A stretch of 64,000 bases of DNA, from assembly GCF_900099915.1 (NCBI RefSeq), contig NZ_FNDB01000010.1:47167-111166 (forward strand), read 5' to 3'. The notes under the pieces are model-generated. The model made no database searches, was not told the DNA's origin, and saw only the letters and a list, made by a program, of their open reading frames with translations. Every line of letters begins with the position of its first letter. Within the stretch, counting starts at the first letter, position 1. This stretch comes from Flavobacterium omnivorum (GTDB lineage Bacteria > Bacteroidota > Bacteroidia > Flavobacteriales > Flavobacteriaceae). Positions 30,869 through 40,217 of the stretch are shown piece by piece. The position numbers and the translations under genes are program-made.

Positions 30869-31660
30869 ATGAGCAAATCCGTATTCTATTTGTTGCTAGT
30901 TACTAGTGTGTTGCTTACCTCTTGCATTCCAACTAAGGATTTAATTTATCTTCAGAAAAAAGATAATTCGCAACCAGAAGCTACCATCGCAGCAGTAGAA
31001 GCAAAGCCTTATCGATTGCAGATTAATGATGTGTTGAGTATTACTATAAAAGCCATCGATCCTAAATTAGTGGCTATCTTTAGCACTTCCAACGAAGGTA
31101 GTGCAGCAGGTAAGTCAGAATCGGGATTGTATTTTGATGGTTTTACAGTTGATGATCATGGTATGATTAGAGTCCCTGTCTTGGGAGATTTAAACGTGAT
31201 TGGTTATACGCTAGATGAAGTAAGGATTCGGATTGAAAAGCAATTATTAGCAGAATATTTTAATAAAGAGGCAAATGTTTTTGTGACTGTAAAATTAGCG
31301 GGTTTTCGTTATACCATCAATGGAGAAATAGGTGGTCCTGGCACCAAGACCTTGTTTCAGGAACATGTGAATATTATGGAAGCTATTGCAAATGCTGGAG
31401 ATATAACCATTACAGGAGATAGAAAAGCCGTTACAATCATGAGGAAAACACCAACAGGAGTTGAGATGCATGATTTGGATCTAACGGATATAAATGTAAT
31501 GCGATCCCCTTATTTTTACTTGCAGCCTAATGATTATGTTTATATCAAGCCACTCAAACAAAAAACGTGGGGAACCGGAAAAACGGGAATCGAATCATTG
31601 GGAACGATTATCACACTGTTATCATTAGCCACAACGACTTTCTTGCTCTTAAGAAATTAA
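30869..31660 (+). CDS. Polysaccharide export lipoprotein (Wza-like)
   Basis: Forms the outer-membrane channel through which the finished polymer leaves. The 263-residue protein has a lipoprotein signal peptide with lipobox LLTSC (Cys19), a Poly_export domain (about 48-145; YRLQINDVLSITIKAIDPKLVAIF and RVPVLGDLNVIGYTLDEVRIRIEKQL), one SLBB-type domain (about 150-220; YTINGEIGGPGTKTLFQEHVNIMEAIANAGDI) and a C-terminal hydrophobic helix (GTIITLLSLATTTFLLLRN) that could be the outer-membrane segment. It is shorter than E. coli Wza, with one SLBB repeat, as usual in Bacteroidota. wzc follows after 16 nt. Confidence 0.93.
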   Translation: MSKSVFYLLLVTSVLLTSCIPTKDLIYLQKKDNSQPEATIAAVEAKPYRLQINDVLSITIKAIDPKLVAIFSTSNEGSAAGKSESGLYFDGFTVDDHGMIRVPVLGDLNVIGYTLDEVRIRIEKQLLAEYFNKEANVFVTVKLAGFRYTINGEIGGPGTKTLFQEHVNIMEAIANAGDITITGDRKAVTIMRKTPTGVEMHDLDLTDINVMRSPYFYLQPNDYVYIKPLKQKTWGTGKTGIESLGTIITLLSLATTTFLLLRN

Positions 31661-31676
31661 AAACTAAAATTAAAAA

Positions 31677-34145
31677 ATGTTAGACATAAAGGATTTTTCG
31701 ATTTTTGAAAACCAAGTCAGTTTTGACTTCAAAGGATTCTTGATAAAAATCGGAAGTTATTGGAAGTGGTTTTTGATCAGTTTATTAATCACTTTTACGA
31801 TTGCTTATCAAGTCAATATACGCAAGGAGAAAATCTATGGTATGGAGACGCTTATTGCTGTAAAAGAAGAAAGTAATCCACTTTTTACGTCAAATACGAG
31901 TTTAGTCTTCAATTGGGGTGGTACCTCTGATCAGGTTCAAGCCATTTCAACCACGTTGCAGTCTCGTTCTCATAACGAGTTAGTTGTAGATAAGCTGCAA
32001 TATTATATTAATTACCTGGTTCAAGGGGATTATAATTTAGTCGATGCGTACGGTACTGTTCCGTTTTTTGTAAATATTGATAAAACTAAGGGGCAACTTA
32101 CCGGAATGCTCATAGGGATTAAGTTTGTAAGTGAAAATGAATATGAAATTAGAATCCCATTTGAAAACCCAAGCGTTTCTATACTCACTTATTCAAATAA
32201 TTCATACAGTAACACCGCAGTGGAACCGGGCGAATTTGTCAAAAGATATAAAGTCGGACAACAAGTGGCGCTGCCTTTTTTAAATTGGAAATTGCAAATA
32301 AATGATAATCCTGGTTTTTACAAAGGAAACGAATATTTTGTACGATTTAATGATTTTGATGGAACGGTTTCCGGTTATAAAGGCATCAGTGTGCAGTCAG
32401 ATGACAAAGGAGGTTCGATCATTACTTTAGGAATGCAAGGAACGAACAAAGCAAGAATGGTAGAATATTTGAATTCGACTGTTAAAATGCTTATCAAAAG
32501 ACAGTTGGACAGTAAGAATCAGTTTGCGACAAATACCATTGCTTTTATAGACAGTACTTTAGTTACAATGGAATCCCAGTTGAAGGAAACGGGAAACGAA
32601 CTGAAAACCTTCAGACAGGGAAAGAATATTTATGATATTGAGGAAGGTGGAGCTAAATTCTCAGAGAAGATTTTGGAATTTGATGTCAAGAAAGACGAGG
32701 TTAATCGTAAGGTGGCCTATTATAATTCCTTAAAAGCATACCTTAAAAACAGTGTGAATTATGCAAAGCTACCAGCGCCATCGGTAGCAGGAATCGAAGA
32801 TCCAAATATTGTGGTTAATGTTTCCAAGTTAATCGCCTTATCCACGCAAAGATCAGAAATGGCCTATGCGGTAAAAAGCGACAAGATTTTCAAAGATTTT
32901 GACAATCAAATGGAAGCCGTTAAAAATGTATTGCTGGAGAACATCGCCACGGCTAAATCTTCATTACAGTATGATTTAGCCATGGTTAGCAGTAAAATAA
33001 ATGAAACAGAGAGTACCATAAAGCAACTTCCAGAAGACCAACAAGAACTGATAAAAATCAAAAGGAAATACGATTTAAGCGATAATATTTATAGTACTTT
33101 TTTGCAAAAAAGAAGCGAAGCCGATATCGTTAAAGCAGCTAATCTTTCCGATGTTCATTTTATAGATCCTGCTAAAGATGTAGGTGGAGGATTGATTGGA
33201 CCCAAAACCTCTGTGAATTATGTACTGGCTTTATTTCTAGGAATTCTTTTTCCGTTGATTTTTGTGTTCGCTGTTTTTTTTATCAATAATTCGGTTCAAA
33301 ATACCGAAGACATCAGTAAAATGACAAAAATTCCTTTAATAGGAGTGGTGGGCGTAAATAGAGAGCACACTAATTTAGCTGTTTATGATCGGCCTAAATC
33401 TGCTTTATCCGAATCCTTTAGAGCCATACGTTCGTCGCTTCAATTTTTGTACAAACAGCAAAATGTAGATGGAGCCAAAACCTTGATGATCACTTCTTCG
33501 GTCAGTGGCGAGGGAAAAACATTTTGCTCGATAAACATCGCCACCGTATTTGCCTTGAGCGAGAAAAAAACAGTAGTTATTGGTCTTGATTTAAGAAAAC
33601 CCAAATTGGCATCCGAATTTAATTTGTCCAATGACGTGGGGATAGTTAATTATTTAATTAAACAAAAAACAGTTGATGAAATTATAAACCATACTCATAT
33701 TCCGTATCTGGACGTTATTTTATCAGGTCCTATTCCGCCCAATCCAGCGGAGATGATTATGAGTGAGGGAATGGGAGAGCTAATTGAAGAATTAAAGAAA
33801 AAATACGATTATATAATTCTGGATACGCCGCCAGTAGGGTTGGTTTCTGATGCATTAGAATTAGCGCAATATTGTGATGTAACGCTGTATATTGTAAGGC
33901 AGAACTTTACTAAAAAAGACATGATTACTTTATTAAACAATAGGGTCAAACGTGGAGAGTTAAACAATACCAGCATTATTTTAAATGGTTTAGAAAATAA
34001 AGCAAAATACGGAACGGGTTATGGATACGGCTACGGTTACGGCTACGGGTATGGAACGTATGCTAACGGTTATTATGAAGAAGAAAAGCCAAAGAGTATT
34101 TATCAAAAAGTAGCACAAAAAATATTAAAAAAACCGAGGCAGTAA
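31677..34145 (+). CDS. Wzc-like polysaccharide co-polymerase with BY-kinase domain
   Basis: An 822-residue inner-membrane protein controlling chain length and export. A Wzz domain begins with a membrane helix (about 29-47), a long periplasmic coiled-coil part follows, and a second helix (about 515-540) leads into a bacterial tyrosine kinase domain: Walker A SSVSGEGKTFCSIN (about 608-621), Walker A' VVIGLDLRKPK (about 633-643) and Walker B YIILDTPPVG (about 711). The tail has the sequence GTGYGYGYGYGYGYGT with six Gly-Tyr repeats (residues 781-792) and further tyrosines, the autophosphorylation cluster. No cognate phosphatase gene is found in the locus. Confidence 0.95.
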   Translation: MLDIKDFSIFENQVSFDFKGFLIKIGSYWKWFLISLLITFTIAYQVNIRKEKIYGMETLIAVKEESNPLFTSNTSLVFNWGGTSDQVQAISTTLQSRSHNELVVDKLQYYINYLVQGDYNLVDAYGTVPFFVNIDKTKGQLTGMLIGIKFVSENEYEIRIPFENPSVSILTYSNNSYSNTAVEPGEFVKRYKVGQQVALPFLNWKLQINDNPGFYKGNEYFVRFNDFDGTVSGYKGISVQSDDKGGSIITLGMQGTNKARMVEYLNSTVKMLIKRQLDSKNQFATNTIAFIDSTLVTMESQLKETGNELKTFRQGKNIYDIEEGGAKFSEKILEFDVKKDEVNRKVAYYNSLKAYLKNSVNYAKLPAPSVAGIEDPNIVVNVSKLIALSTQRSEMAYAVKSDKIFKDFDNQMEAVKNVLLENIATAKSSLQYDLAMVSSKINETESTIKQLPEDQQELIKIKRKYDLSDNIYSTFLQKRSEADIVKAANLSDVHFIDPAKDVGGGLIGPKTSVNYVLALFLGILFPLIFVFAVFFINNSVQNTEDISKMTKIPLIGVVGVNREHTNLAVYDRPKSALSESFRAIRSSLQFLYKQQNVDGAKTLMITSSVSGEGKTFCSINIATVFALSEKKTVVIGLDLRKPKLASEFNLSNDVGIVNYLIKQKTVDEIINHTHIPYLDVILSGPIPPNPAEMIMSEGMGELIEELKKKYDYIILDTPPVGLVSDALELAQYCDVTLYIVRQNFTKKDMITLLNNRVKRGELNNTSIILNGLENKAKYGTGYGYGYGYGYGYGTYANGYYEEEKPKSIYQKVAQKILKKPRQ

Positions 34146-34169
34146 GGGTTGGATTAAAAACAAAACAAA

Positions 34170-35153
34170 ATGAAAGTGGAAATGCAAAAAGTGATTTTAA
34201 TTACCGGAGGGGCAGGTTTTATAGGGTCTAATCTTTGTGATTATTTTTTATCAAAAGGAGATAAGGTTGTTTGTTTGGATAATTTTGCAACAGGACACAG
34301 ACACAACTTAAAGGACTTTATAAATCATCCTAATTTTAGTTTGATAGAAGGAGATATTCGCAACGCTACAGATTGTGCAACTGCGGTAAAAGGAGTAGAT
34401 TACGTTTTACATCAGGCAGCTTTAGGGTCTGTGCCTAGGTCTTTGAAAGATCCTGTGACCACTAATGATGTGAATGTGACCGGTTTCTTGAATATGCTAG
34501 TAGCAGCACGTGATGAAAAAGTGAAACGTTTTATATATGCGGCAAGTTCCTCTACTTATGGTGACTCAGAATCTTTGCCAAAAGTAGAAGAAGTAATAGG
34601 AAAGCCACTTTCTCCTTATGCGATAACGAAATATATAAATGAATTGTATGCCGAAATTTTTAGTAAAACGTATGGTTTAGAGACGATTGGCTTGCGTTAT
34701 TTTAATGTTTTTGGAAGAAAGCAGGATCCTAATGGTGCTTATGCTGCGGTTATCCCAAAATTTGTAATGCAATTGATGCATTTAGAACGTCCAAAAATAA
34801 ATGGCGATGGGAACTATTCTCGCGATTTTACTTATATTGACAACGTAATTCAAATGAATGAGCTGGCGATGTTGACTCAAAATCCGGAAGCAATTAATAC
34901 CGTTTATAATACGGCGTATGGCGACCGAAATACGTTGAATAATTTAGTAGGTTATTTGAAAGAATATTTATCAGAATATGATCCGCGCATTGCTACTGTT
35001 AGTGTGGAATACGGTTCCAATAGAGCAGGAGATATTCCTCATTCCTTAGCCAGTATTGATAAAGCAAAAAATCTGCTGGGATACAATCCAAAATATTCCA
35101 TGCAGGAAGGGCTAAAAGAGGCGGTTGGCTGGTATTGGCATAATTTAAGATAG
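34170..35153 (+). CDS. tviC: UDP-N-acetylglucosamine 4-epimerase (TviC/WbpP type)
   Basis: An extended SDR enzyme that interconverts UDP-GlcNAc and UDP-GalNAc, or the matching uronates. The 327 residues have the NAD-binding motif GGAGFIGSNLCDYF (about 12-25), the serine region YAASSSTYGDS, and the catalytic YAITK (about 150). HQAALGSVPRSLKDP and RYFNVFGRKQDPNGAYAAVIPKF are marks of the WbpP/TviC group. An internal ATG at 34182 (MQKVILITGG) is a possible start. With the TviB-like dehydrogenase at 38934 it would yield UDP-GalNAcA. It lies 24 nt after wzc. Confidence 0.88.
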   Translation: MKVEMQKVILITGGAGFIGSNLCDYFLSKGDKVVCLDNFATGHRHNLKDFINHPNFSLIEGDIRNATDCATAVKGVDYVLHQAALGSVPRSLKDPVTTNDVNVTGFLNMLVAARDEKVKRFIYAASSSTYGDSESLPKVEEVIGKPLSPYAITKYINELYAEIFSKTYGLETIGLRYFNVFGRKQDPNGAYAAVIPKFVMQLMHLERPKINGDGNYSRDFTYIDNVIQMNELAMLTQNPEAINTVYNTAYGDRNTLNNLVGYLKEYLSEYDPRIATVSVEYGSNRAGDIPHSLASIDKAKNLLGYNPKYSMQEGLKEAVGWYWHNLR

Positions 35154-35334
35154 AAGATTTTGGTTGTTAGTTGGCTTTTATGGGTTATCTGTTATTACAC
35201 GAATAATTACGGATTGAGAATAGCTATCAAATAAAAATATAAGATACTCGTTAATAAACCGACAACAGAGAACCGACAACCGAAAACCGAGAATCTAAAA
35301 CAGAAAACCAACAAAGAATATAAAAATAAAAGAA
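35154..35334. other. Spacer with A/C-rich degenerate repeats
   Basis: The 181-nt gap holds degenerate repeats of the type CCGACAAC and ACCGA (about 35267-35320, for example CCGACAACAGAG, CCGACAACCG, AAAACCGAGAA). No gene, promoter consensus or terminator is seen. Confidence 0.4.
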
Positions 35335-36726
35335 ATGAAAATTACAAAAATTTGTTGCATCGGAGCTGGTTATGTTGGTGGTCCCACTATGGCCGTTATC
35401 GCTCAAAAATGTCCACAAATTCAAGTCACGGTTGTGGATTTGAATGCAGAACGCATCGCAGCTTGGAATGATGAAGATGTAAATAATATACCAATATATG
35501 AGCCAGGCTTGGGCGCGATTGTTGCGGAAGCGAGAGGAAGAAATTTATTTTTTTCTACTGATGTCGACAAGGCCATAGCCGAAGCTCAAATCATCTTTAT
35601 TTCGGTTAATACACCCACAAAAACCTACGGAAAAGGAAAAGGTATGGCTGCTGATTTAAAATACATTGAATTGTGCGCCAGACAAATTGCCAGAGTGGCC
35701 AAAGATAATAAAATTGTAGTGGAGAAGTCGACACTTCCAGTAAGAACTGCTGAAGCAATTAAAAGTATTTTGGATAATACCGGTAATGGGGTGCAGTTTC
35801 AAATATTGTCTAATCCAGAATTTCTTGCCGAGGGAACTGCGGTTCAAGACCTGTTAAATCCAGATCGGATATTGATTGGTGGTGATGCCACGGAGGAAGG
35901 TCGGAAAGCAATTCAAGCACTAGTGGATGTGTATGCCAACTGGGTTCCAGCAGATAAAATAATAACCACAAATGTGTGGTCGTCAGAATTGTCAAAATTG
36001 ACTGCTAATGCTTTCCTAGCACAACGGATTTCCTCTATTAATGCCATGTCGGAACTTTGTGAAAAAACAGGAGCCGATGTCAATGAAGTAGCTAAAGCTA
36101 TTGGGATGGACAGCAGAATTGGATCAAAGTTTCTAAAAGCGTCAGTAGGGTTTGGAGGTTCTTGCTTTCAAAAAGACATTCTGAATTTAGTTTACATCGC
36201 AAAATCGTATGGATTAAATGAAGTAGCGGACTATTGGGAACAAGTAATCATAATGAATGACCACCAGAAAAGACGGTTCTCCAACAACATCGTTCAAACG
36301 CTTTACAATACTGTTTCCGAGAAAAAAATTGCATTTTTGGGTTGGGCATTCAAAAAAGATACCAATGATACCAGAGAATCGGCTGCTATTTATGTTGCTG
36401 ATGATTTAATCAATGAGCACGCAAAAATTGCCGTTTATGATCCAAAGGTTTCCAATAAAAAAATATTGGATGATTTAAATTATTTAGAAACCCGAACCGC
36501 AGCAAGTAATGCCAGTAGCATCAATTCTTTTGCTGATCCGTATGAAGCCTGCCAAAACGCACATGCTATTGCTGTACTGACAGAGTGGGATGAATTTATA
36601 ACCTATGATTGGCAAAAAATCTATGATTCTATGCAAAAACCAGCTTTTATTTTTGATGGAAGAAATTTGTTGAATGCGGCTGATTTAGAAGCGATCGGAT
36701 TTGTATACCAAGCGGTGGGCTCTTAA
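35335..36726 (+). CDS. UDP-glucose 6-dehydrogenase, eukaryote-like type
   Basis: Oxidises UDP-glucose twice to UDP-glucuronate. The 463-residue protein starts with the NAD motif [18 protein letters not shown], has [25 protein letters not shown], and the catalytic Cys277 in [11 protein letters not shown]. The length, GGPTMAVIA and the NTPTKT...G.AADL blocks resemble animal and plant UGDH more than the shorter bacterial Ugd. Three domains (NAD, central, UDP-binding) are complete. The product can enter the polymer directly or feed other sugars. A 122-nt gap leads to the UpxY-like gene. Confidence 0.92.
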   Translation: MKITKICCIGAGYVGGPTMAVIAQKCPQIQVTVVDLNAERIAAWNDEDVNNIPIYEPGLGAIVAEARGRNLFFSTDVDKAIAEAQIIFISVNTPTKTYGKGKGMAADLKYIELCARQIARVAKDNKIVVEKSTLPVRTAEAIKSILDNTGNGVQFQILSNPEFLAEGTAVQDLLNPDRILIGGDATEEGRKAIQALVDVYANWVPADKIITTNVWSSELSKLTANAFLAQRISSINAMSELCEKTGADVNEVAKAIGMDSRIGSKFLKASVGFGGSCFQKDILNLVYIAKSYGLNEVADYWEQVIIMNDHQKRRFSNNIVQTLYNTVSEKKIAFLGWAFKKDTNDTRESAAIYVADDLINEHAKIAVYDPKVSNKKILDDLNYLETRTAASNASSINSFADPYEACQNAHAIAVLTEWDEFITYDWQKIYDSMQKPAFIFDGRNLLNAADLEAIGFVYQAVGS

Positions 36727-36848
36727 AAAAGGAAGTAGTCATTTTGGTTTAATCGGATGAATTGATTTTCGTGCTAAAGAAGATGTAAAATAGTAGAAAA
36801 CAAAATTAATAAAAAGAATCGCATTTTTATTGCAATACAAAACATAAG

Positions 36849-37313
36849 ATGAATTGGTATGTCGTGTATACAAAACCCAAATGGGAGAAAAAAGTAGCAG
36901 AACAATTAAAAAATAGTGGAATAGAGTGCTATTGTCCTTTAATTACTCAAATCCGACAATGGTCCGATCGAAAGAAAAAAGTTGAAGTGCCTCTTTTTAA
37001 TTCCTATGTTTTTGTTCAGTTAGAGGAATCGGATCGGAACTCCGTATTTCAATCTGTTGGTGCAGTCCGATATTTATTTTGGCTGGGAAAGCCGGCTATT
37101 GTTCGCGATGAAGAAATTAGTGTAATTAAGAAATGGCTCGACACTTCGGATTGTATTGATGTAACCGTGGGAGCCTATCAAATTGGAGATTCCATACAGT
37201 TGGAGTCTGGCCCTTTCGTAGCACAAAAAGCTATAATTCAAGAGATGACGAATACCCATTACGTGTTGGTTTTGGAATCTTTGGGGTGTGTTTTAAAAAT
37301 GAAAATAAAATAG
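36849..37313 (+). CDS. UpxY-like transcription antiterminator (NusG paralogue)
   Basis: A 154-residue protein with a NusG N-terminal domain (MNWYVVYTKPKWEKKVAEQLKNSGIECYCPLITQIRQWSDRKKKVEVPLFNSYVFVQL, about 1-58) and a short C-terminal KOW-like part (about 110-154). Proteins of this kind in Bacteroides (UpxY) bind RNA polymerase near the start of a capsule operon and stop early termination. They are normally encoded as the first gene; here it lies sixth, between the UDP-glucose dehydrogenase and rfbB genes. The gap after it is 292 nt, and a terminator-like hairpin follows rfbB, so a target downstream is plausible. Confidence 0.88.
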   Translation: MNWYVVYTKPKWEKKVAEQLKNSGIECYCPLITQIRQWSDRKKKVEVPLFNSYVFVQLEESDRNSVFQSVGAVRYLFWLGKPAIVRDEEISVIKKWLDTSDCIDVTVGAYQIGDSIQLESGPFVAQKAIIQEMTNTHYVLVLESLGCVLKMKIK

Positions 37314-37605
37314 GGAAACAGACTAAAATAATGGCTTTTTTAAGCAATAGAAAGGTTAAAGTTTTGACTACGTTGTTGCTGTGAAATAAGTGTGTTGTGC
37401 TTCACTTTCAAACGGAACTAAATTGTTTCACTTGGGAAACGGAACTGCAATTGATTTTTAATAGCACTTTCTGACGACTAGTTGTAGCCAAGACTTTTAT
37501 GAACTCAAGAAATATTTTTTTTCTAAAGTGGAGAGATAATAGTCTTTGAAAGCGAATGGCAGTATGGAATCAAAAAATTAATTGCAATTTAAATATATAA
37601 TTTAA
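37314..37605. other. 292-nt spacer between the upxY-like gene and rfbB
   Basis: No gene. Seen are two copies of AACGGAACT (about 37412 and 37438) and, just before rfbB, ATTTAAAT twice, separated by ATATA (37587-37607). No TAnnTTTG element was found. The site could hold the recognition element of the antiterminator, but nothing proves this. Confidence 0.4.
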
Positions 37606-38652
37606 ATGAAAAAAATACTAATAACAGGAGGCGCTGGATTTATTGGGTCTCATGTAGTTCGGTTGTTTGTTGCCAAATATCCTGAATATCATATTTATAA
37701 TTTAGATGCCCTTACTTATGCGGGTAATTTAGAAAATTTGGTGGATATTGAAAACGAACCCAATTATACTTTTGTAAAAGGAGATATTACGGATGAAACT
37801 TTCATTACTGATTTGTTTGATAAACATCAGTTCGATGGGGTAATTCATTTGGCTGCAGAATCTCACGTGGATCGATCCATTGAAGATCCACTAGCCTTTG
37901 TAAAGACTAATGTTTTTGGAACGGTACATTTGCTCAATGCGGCAAAAAAGCAATGGTTGAATAAACCGGAAGGCAAACGTTTTTATCACATCAGTACTGA
38001 TGAGGTATATGGATCTTTAGGCGCAGAAGGACTTTTTACAGAGACGACTGCGTATGATCCTAATTCTCCGTATTCCGCCTCTAAAGCGAGTTCAGATCAT
38101 TTTGTGAGAGCGTACGGTGAAACGTATGATTTACCTTTTGTGATAACCAACTGTTCTAATAATTATGGTCCTAATCATTTTCCTGAAAAGCTAATTCCTT
38201 TATTTATAAATAACATAATTAACAACAAACCGTTGCCGGTGTACGGTGATGGGAATTACACACGCGATTGGCTTTTTGTAGTGGATCATGCAAGAGCAAT
38301 TGATTTGGTTTTTCACCATGGAAAAAATCACGAGACCTATAATATTGGGGGCTTCAATGAGTGGAAAAATATTGATTTAGTGTGTCTTTTGTGCTCTATT
38401 ATGGATGGCAAACTGGGCCGTGCTGCTGGAAAATCAGCAGAATTAATTACGTATATTAAAGACAGACCTGGACATGATTTGCGCTACGCAATTGATGCTT
38501 CTAAAATAAATAAAGAGTTAGGCTGGAAACCATCAGTGACTTTTGAACAAGGATTAGAGATCACAGTAAGCTGGTATTTGAACAATTCGGACTGGTTGCA
38601 GCACGTTACCTCTGGTGCGTACGCTTCCTATTATGAAAAACAATATTTGTAA
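37606..38652 (+). CDS. rfbB: dTDP-glucose 4,6-dehydratase
   Basis: Converts dTDP-glucose to dTDP-4-keto-6-deoxyglucose, the common precursor of dTDP-rhamnose and several dTDP-aminosugars. The 348 residues have GGAGFIGSHVVRLF (about 8-21), HLAAESHVDRSIEDP (about 83), the STDEVYGSLG motif with active-site Asp and Glu, and the YSASK catalytic pair. The partners rfbA, rfbC and rfbD are absent from the window, so its product must be used with enzymes encoded elsewhere, or by the cupin at 45520. A terminator-like hairpin follows directly. Confidence 0.96.
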   Translation: MKKILITGGAGFIGSHVVRLFVAKYPEYHIYNLDALTYAGNLENLVDIENEPNYTFVKGDITDETFITDLFDKHQFDGVIHLAAESHVDRSIEDPLAFVKTNVFGTVHLLNAAKKQWLNKPEGKRFYHISTDEVYGSLGAEGLFTETTAYDPNSPYSASKASSDHFVRAYGETYDLPFVITNCSNNYGPNHFPEKLIPLFINNIINNKPLPVYGDGNYTRDWLFVVDHARAIDLVFHHGKNHETYNIGGFNEWKNIDLVCLLCSIMDGKLGRAAGKSAELITYIKDRPGHDLRYAIDASKINKELGWKPSVTFEQGLEITVSWYLNNSDWLQHVTSGAYASYYEKQYL

Positions 38653-38653
38653 G

Positions 38654-38696
38654 TGTAGCTCCTGATAGTAGATCAGAAAGAGGCGCTACAATTTTT
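38654..38696 (+). terminator. Terminator-like hairpin after rfbB
   Basis: TGTAGC (38654-38659) pairs with GCTACA (38685-38690); inside, CTGAT (38662-38666) pairs with ATCAG (38672-38676), with small bulges, and a run of five Ts follows (38692-38696). It lies directly after the rfbB stop codon and divides the locus. Confidence 0.65.
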
Positions 38697-38830
38697 CTGA
38701 TTTTGGAACCACAGGAATGTCATCTCTATTACGTGTTGATTTTCAAGCGATTATTATTTTTAAAGTCCTTAAAAATAATTTTTTAACATCGATTTGTTAT
38801 TCGGCAGTTATTTTACTGACCTTTTGTAAG

Positions 38831-38838
38831 TATATTTG
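38831..38838 (+). promoter_or_regulatory. Probable internal promoter before the tviB-like gene
   Basis: TATATTTG at 38831-38838 matches the consensus; TTTT (38811-38814) lies 16 nt upstream as a weak -33 element. It lies between the hairpin after rfbB and the dehydrogenase at 38934, with a leader of about 90 nt. Confidence 0.5.
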
Positions 38839-38933
38839 CGCCCTGAAAATAATCCAGTTCTTATTCATTTATGTGAGTTTGAACTGCGTAGCAGTAGATT
38901 ATAACGAACACAAGTAATCAGAATTAGTAGGAA

Positions 38934-40217
38934 ATGGGTTTAAATAAAAAAATAGCAGTAATTGGTTTAGGGTATGTAGGCTTGCCATTAGCAAGACTAT
39001 TTGCCACAAAACATGCTGTAGTAGGATTTGATATCAATCAATCTCGTGTTGCTTCCTTACAATCGGGTACGGATACAACCTTTGAGGTTGAAGATACCGT
39101 TTTACAAAAAGTACTTTTAGACCAGCCGAGTGATTCCAATGGTTTGTACTGTACCACTGATATAGCCCATCTGGCAACGTGTAACTATTACATTGTAACG
39201 GTTCCCACTCCAGTAGATAAAAACAATCGTCCTGACTTAAATCCGCTTTATAAATCCAGTGCAACAGTAGGGAAGGTCTTGAAAAAAGGGGATATTGTTA
39301 TTTATGAATCTACCGTTTATCCTGGCGCGACAGAGGAAGAATGTGTGCCCGTTTTAGAAAAAGTTTCGGGATTACAGTTTAATGTTGATTTTTTTGTAGG
39401 CTATTCGCCCGAACGCATTAACCCAGGAGACAAAGAGCATACGGTAGAGAAAATTTTAAAAATCACTTCGGGATCTACGCCAGAAATTGGACAGGAAGTC
39501 GATGAATTATATAAATCAGTGATTATTGCCGGAACCCATTTGGCACCGACCATAAAAGTAGCAGAAGCAGCCAAAGTAATTGAAAACTCTCAGCGGGATA
39601 TCAATATTGCTTTTGTCAATGAATTAGCCAAGATTTTTAACTTGATGCATATTGATACGCATGCCGTATTAGCCGCAGCAGGAACGAAATGGAATTTTCT
39701 TCCTTTCAAACCCGGGTTGGTAGGTGGACATTGCATCGGCGTTGATCCGTATTACTTAGCACAACGGGCACAGGAATTTGGTTACCATCCAGAAATTATC
39801 TTGGCGGGACGTCGCTTGAATGACAGTATGGGAGACTATGTTGCTTCGCAGATCGTAAAATTGATGATCAAAAAAGGGATTTCAGTGAATGGCGCTACGT
39901 TATTAATGCTGGGGATTACTTTTAAAGAGAACTGTCCTGACGTTCGCAATACAAAAATAGTTGATGTGATCACTGCTTTGGCAGATTATGGAATTACGAT
40001 AACCATTTTTGATCCAATGGCAAATCCGGCTGAAGTACAACATGAATACGCACTAGTAACGACTGCCGAACTGCCTGATCAAAAATTTGATGCCGTAGTT
40101 TTAGGCGTTGCACACCGAGAATTTCTAGAGATTGATTTTTCTAAATTACAAAATACCAACAGTTTGTTGTATGATGTAAAAGGAATTTTAGGGGATTTGG
40201 CGGACGGGAAGCTGTAG
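38934..40217 (+). CDS. tviB: UDP-N-acetyl-hexosamine 6-dehydrogenase (TviB/WbpO type)
   Basis: A 427-residue UDP-sugar dehydrogenase. The N-terminal motif IAVIGLGYVGLPLARLFA, VTVPTPVDKNNRPDL, VGYSPERINPGDKEHT, and the catalytic Cys267 in GLVGGHCIGVDPYYLAQRA place it in the group that oxidises UDP-GlcNAc or UDP-GalNAc to the uronate. With the 4-epimerase at 34170 it forms the known pair for UDP-GalNAcA, as in the Vi antigen and P. aeruginosa O6. A second UDP-sugar dehydrogenase in the locus (35335) is of a different type, so both glucuronate and an N-acetyl-hexosaminuronate may be made. Confidence 0.9.
   Translation: MGLNKKIAVIGLGYVGLPLARLFATKHAVVGFDINQSRVASLQSGTDTTFEVEDTVLQKVLLDQPSDSNGLYCTTDIAHLATCNYYIVTVPTPVDKNNRPDLNPLYKSSATVGKVLKKGDIVIYESTVYPGATEEECVPVLEKVSGLQFNVDFFVGYSPERINPGDKEHTVEKILKITSGSTPEIGQEVDELYKSVIIAGTHLAPTIKVAEAAKVIENSQRDINIAFVNELAKIFNLMHIDTHAVLAAAGTKWNFLPFKPGLVGGHCIGVDPYYLAQRAQEFGYHPEIILAGRRLNDSMGDYVASQIVKLMIKKGISVNGATLLMLGITFKENCPDVRNTKIVDVITALADYGITITIFDPMANPAEVQHEYALVTTAELPDQKFDAVVLGVAHREFLEIDFSKLQNTNSLLYDVKGILGDLADGKL

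Noticed and set aside
38717..38917. 66-codon hydrophobic frame before the tviB-like gene
   Set aside because: It spans the predicted promoter at 38831 and shows no family resemblance; hydrophobic codons are expected from T-rich DNA.
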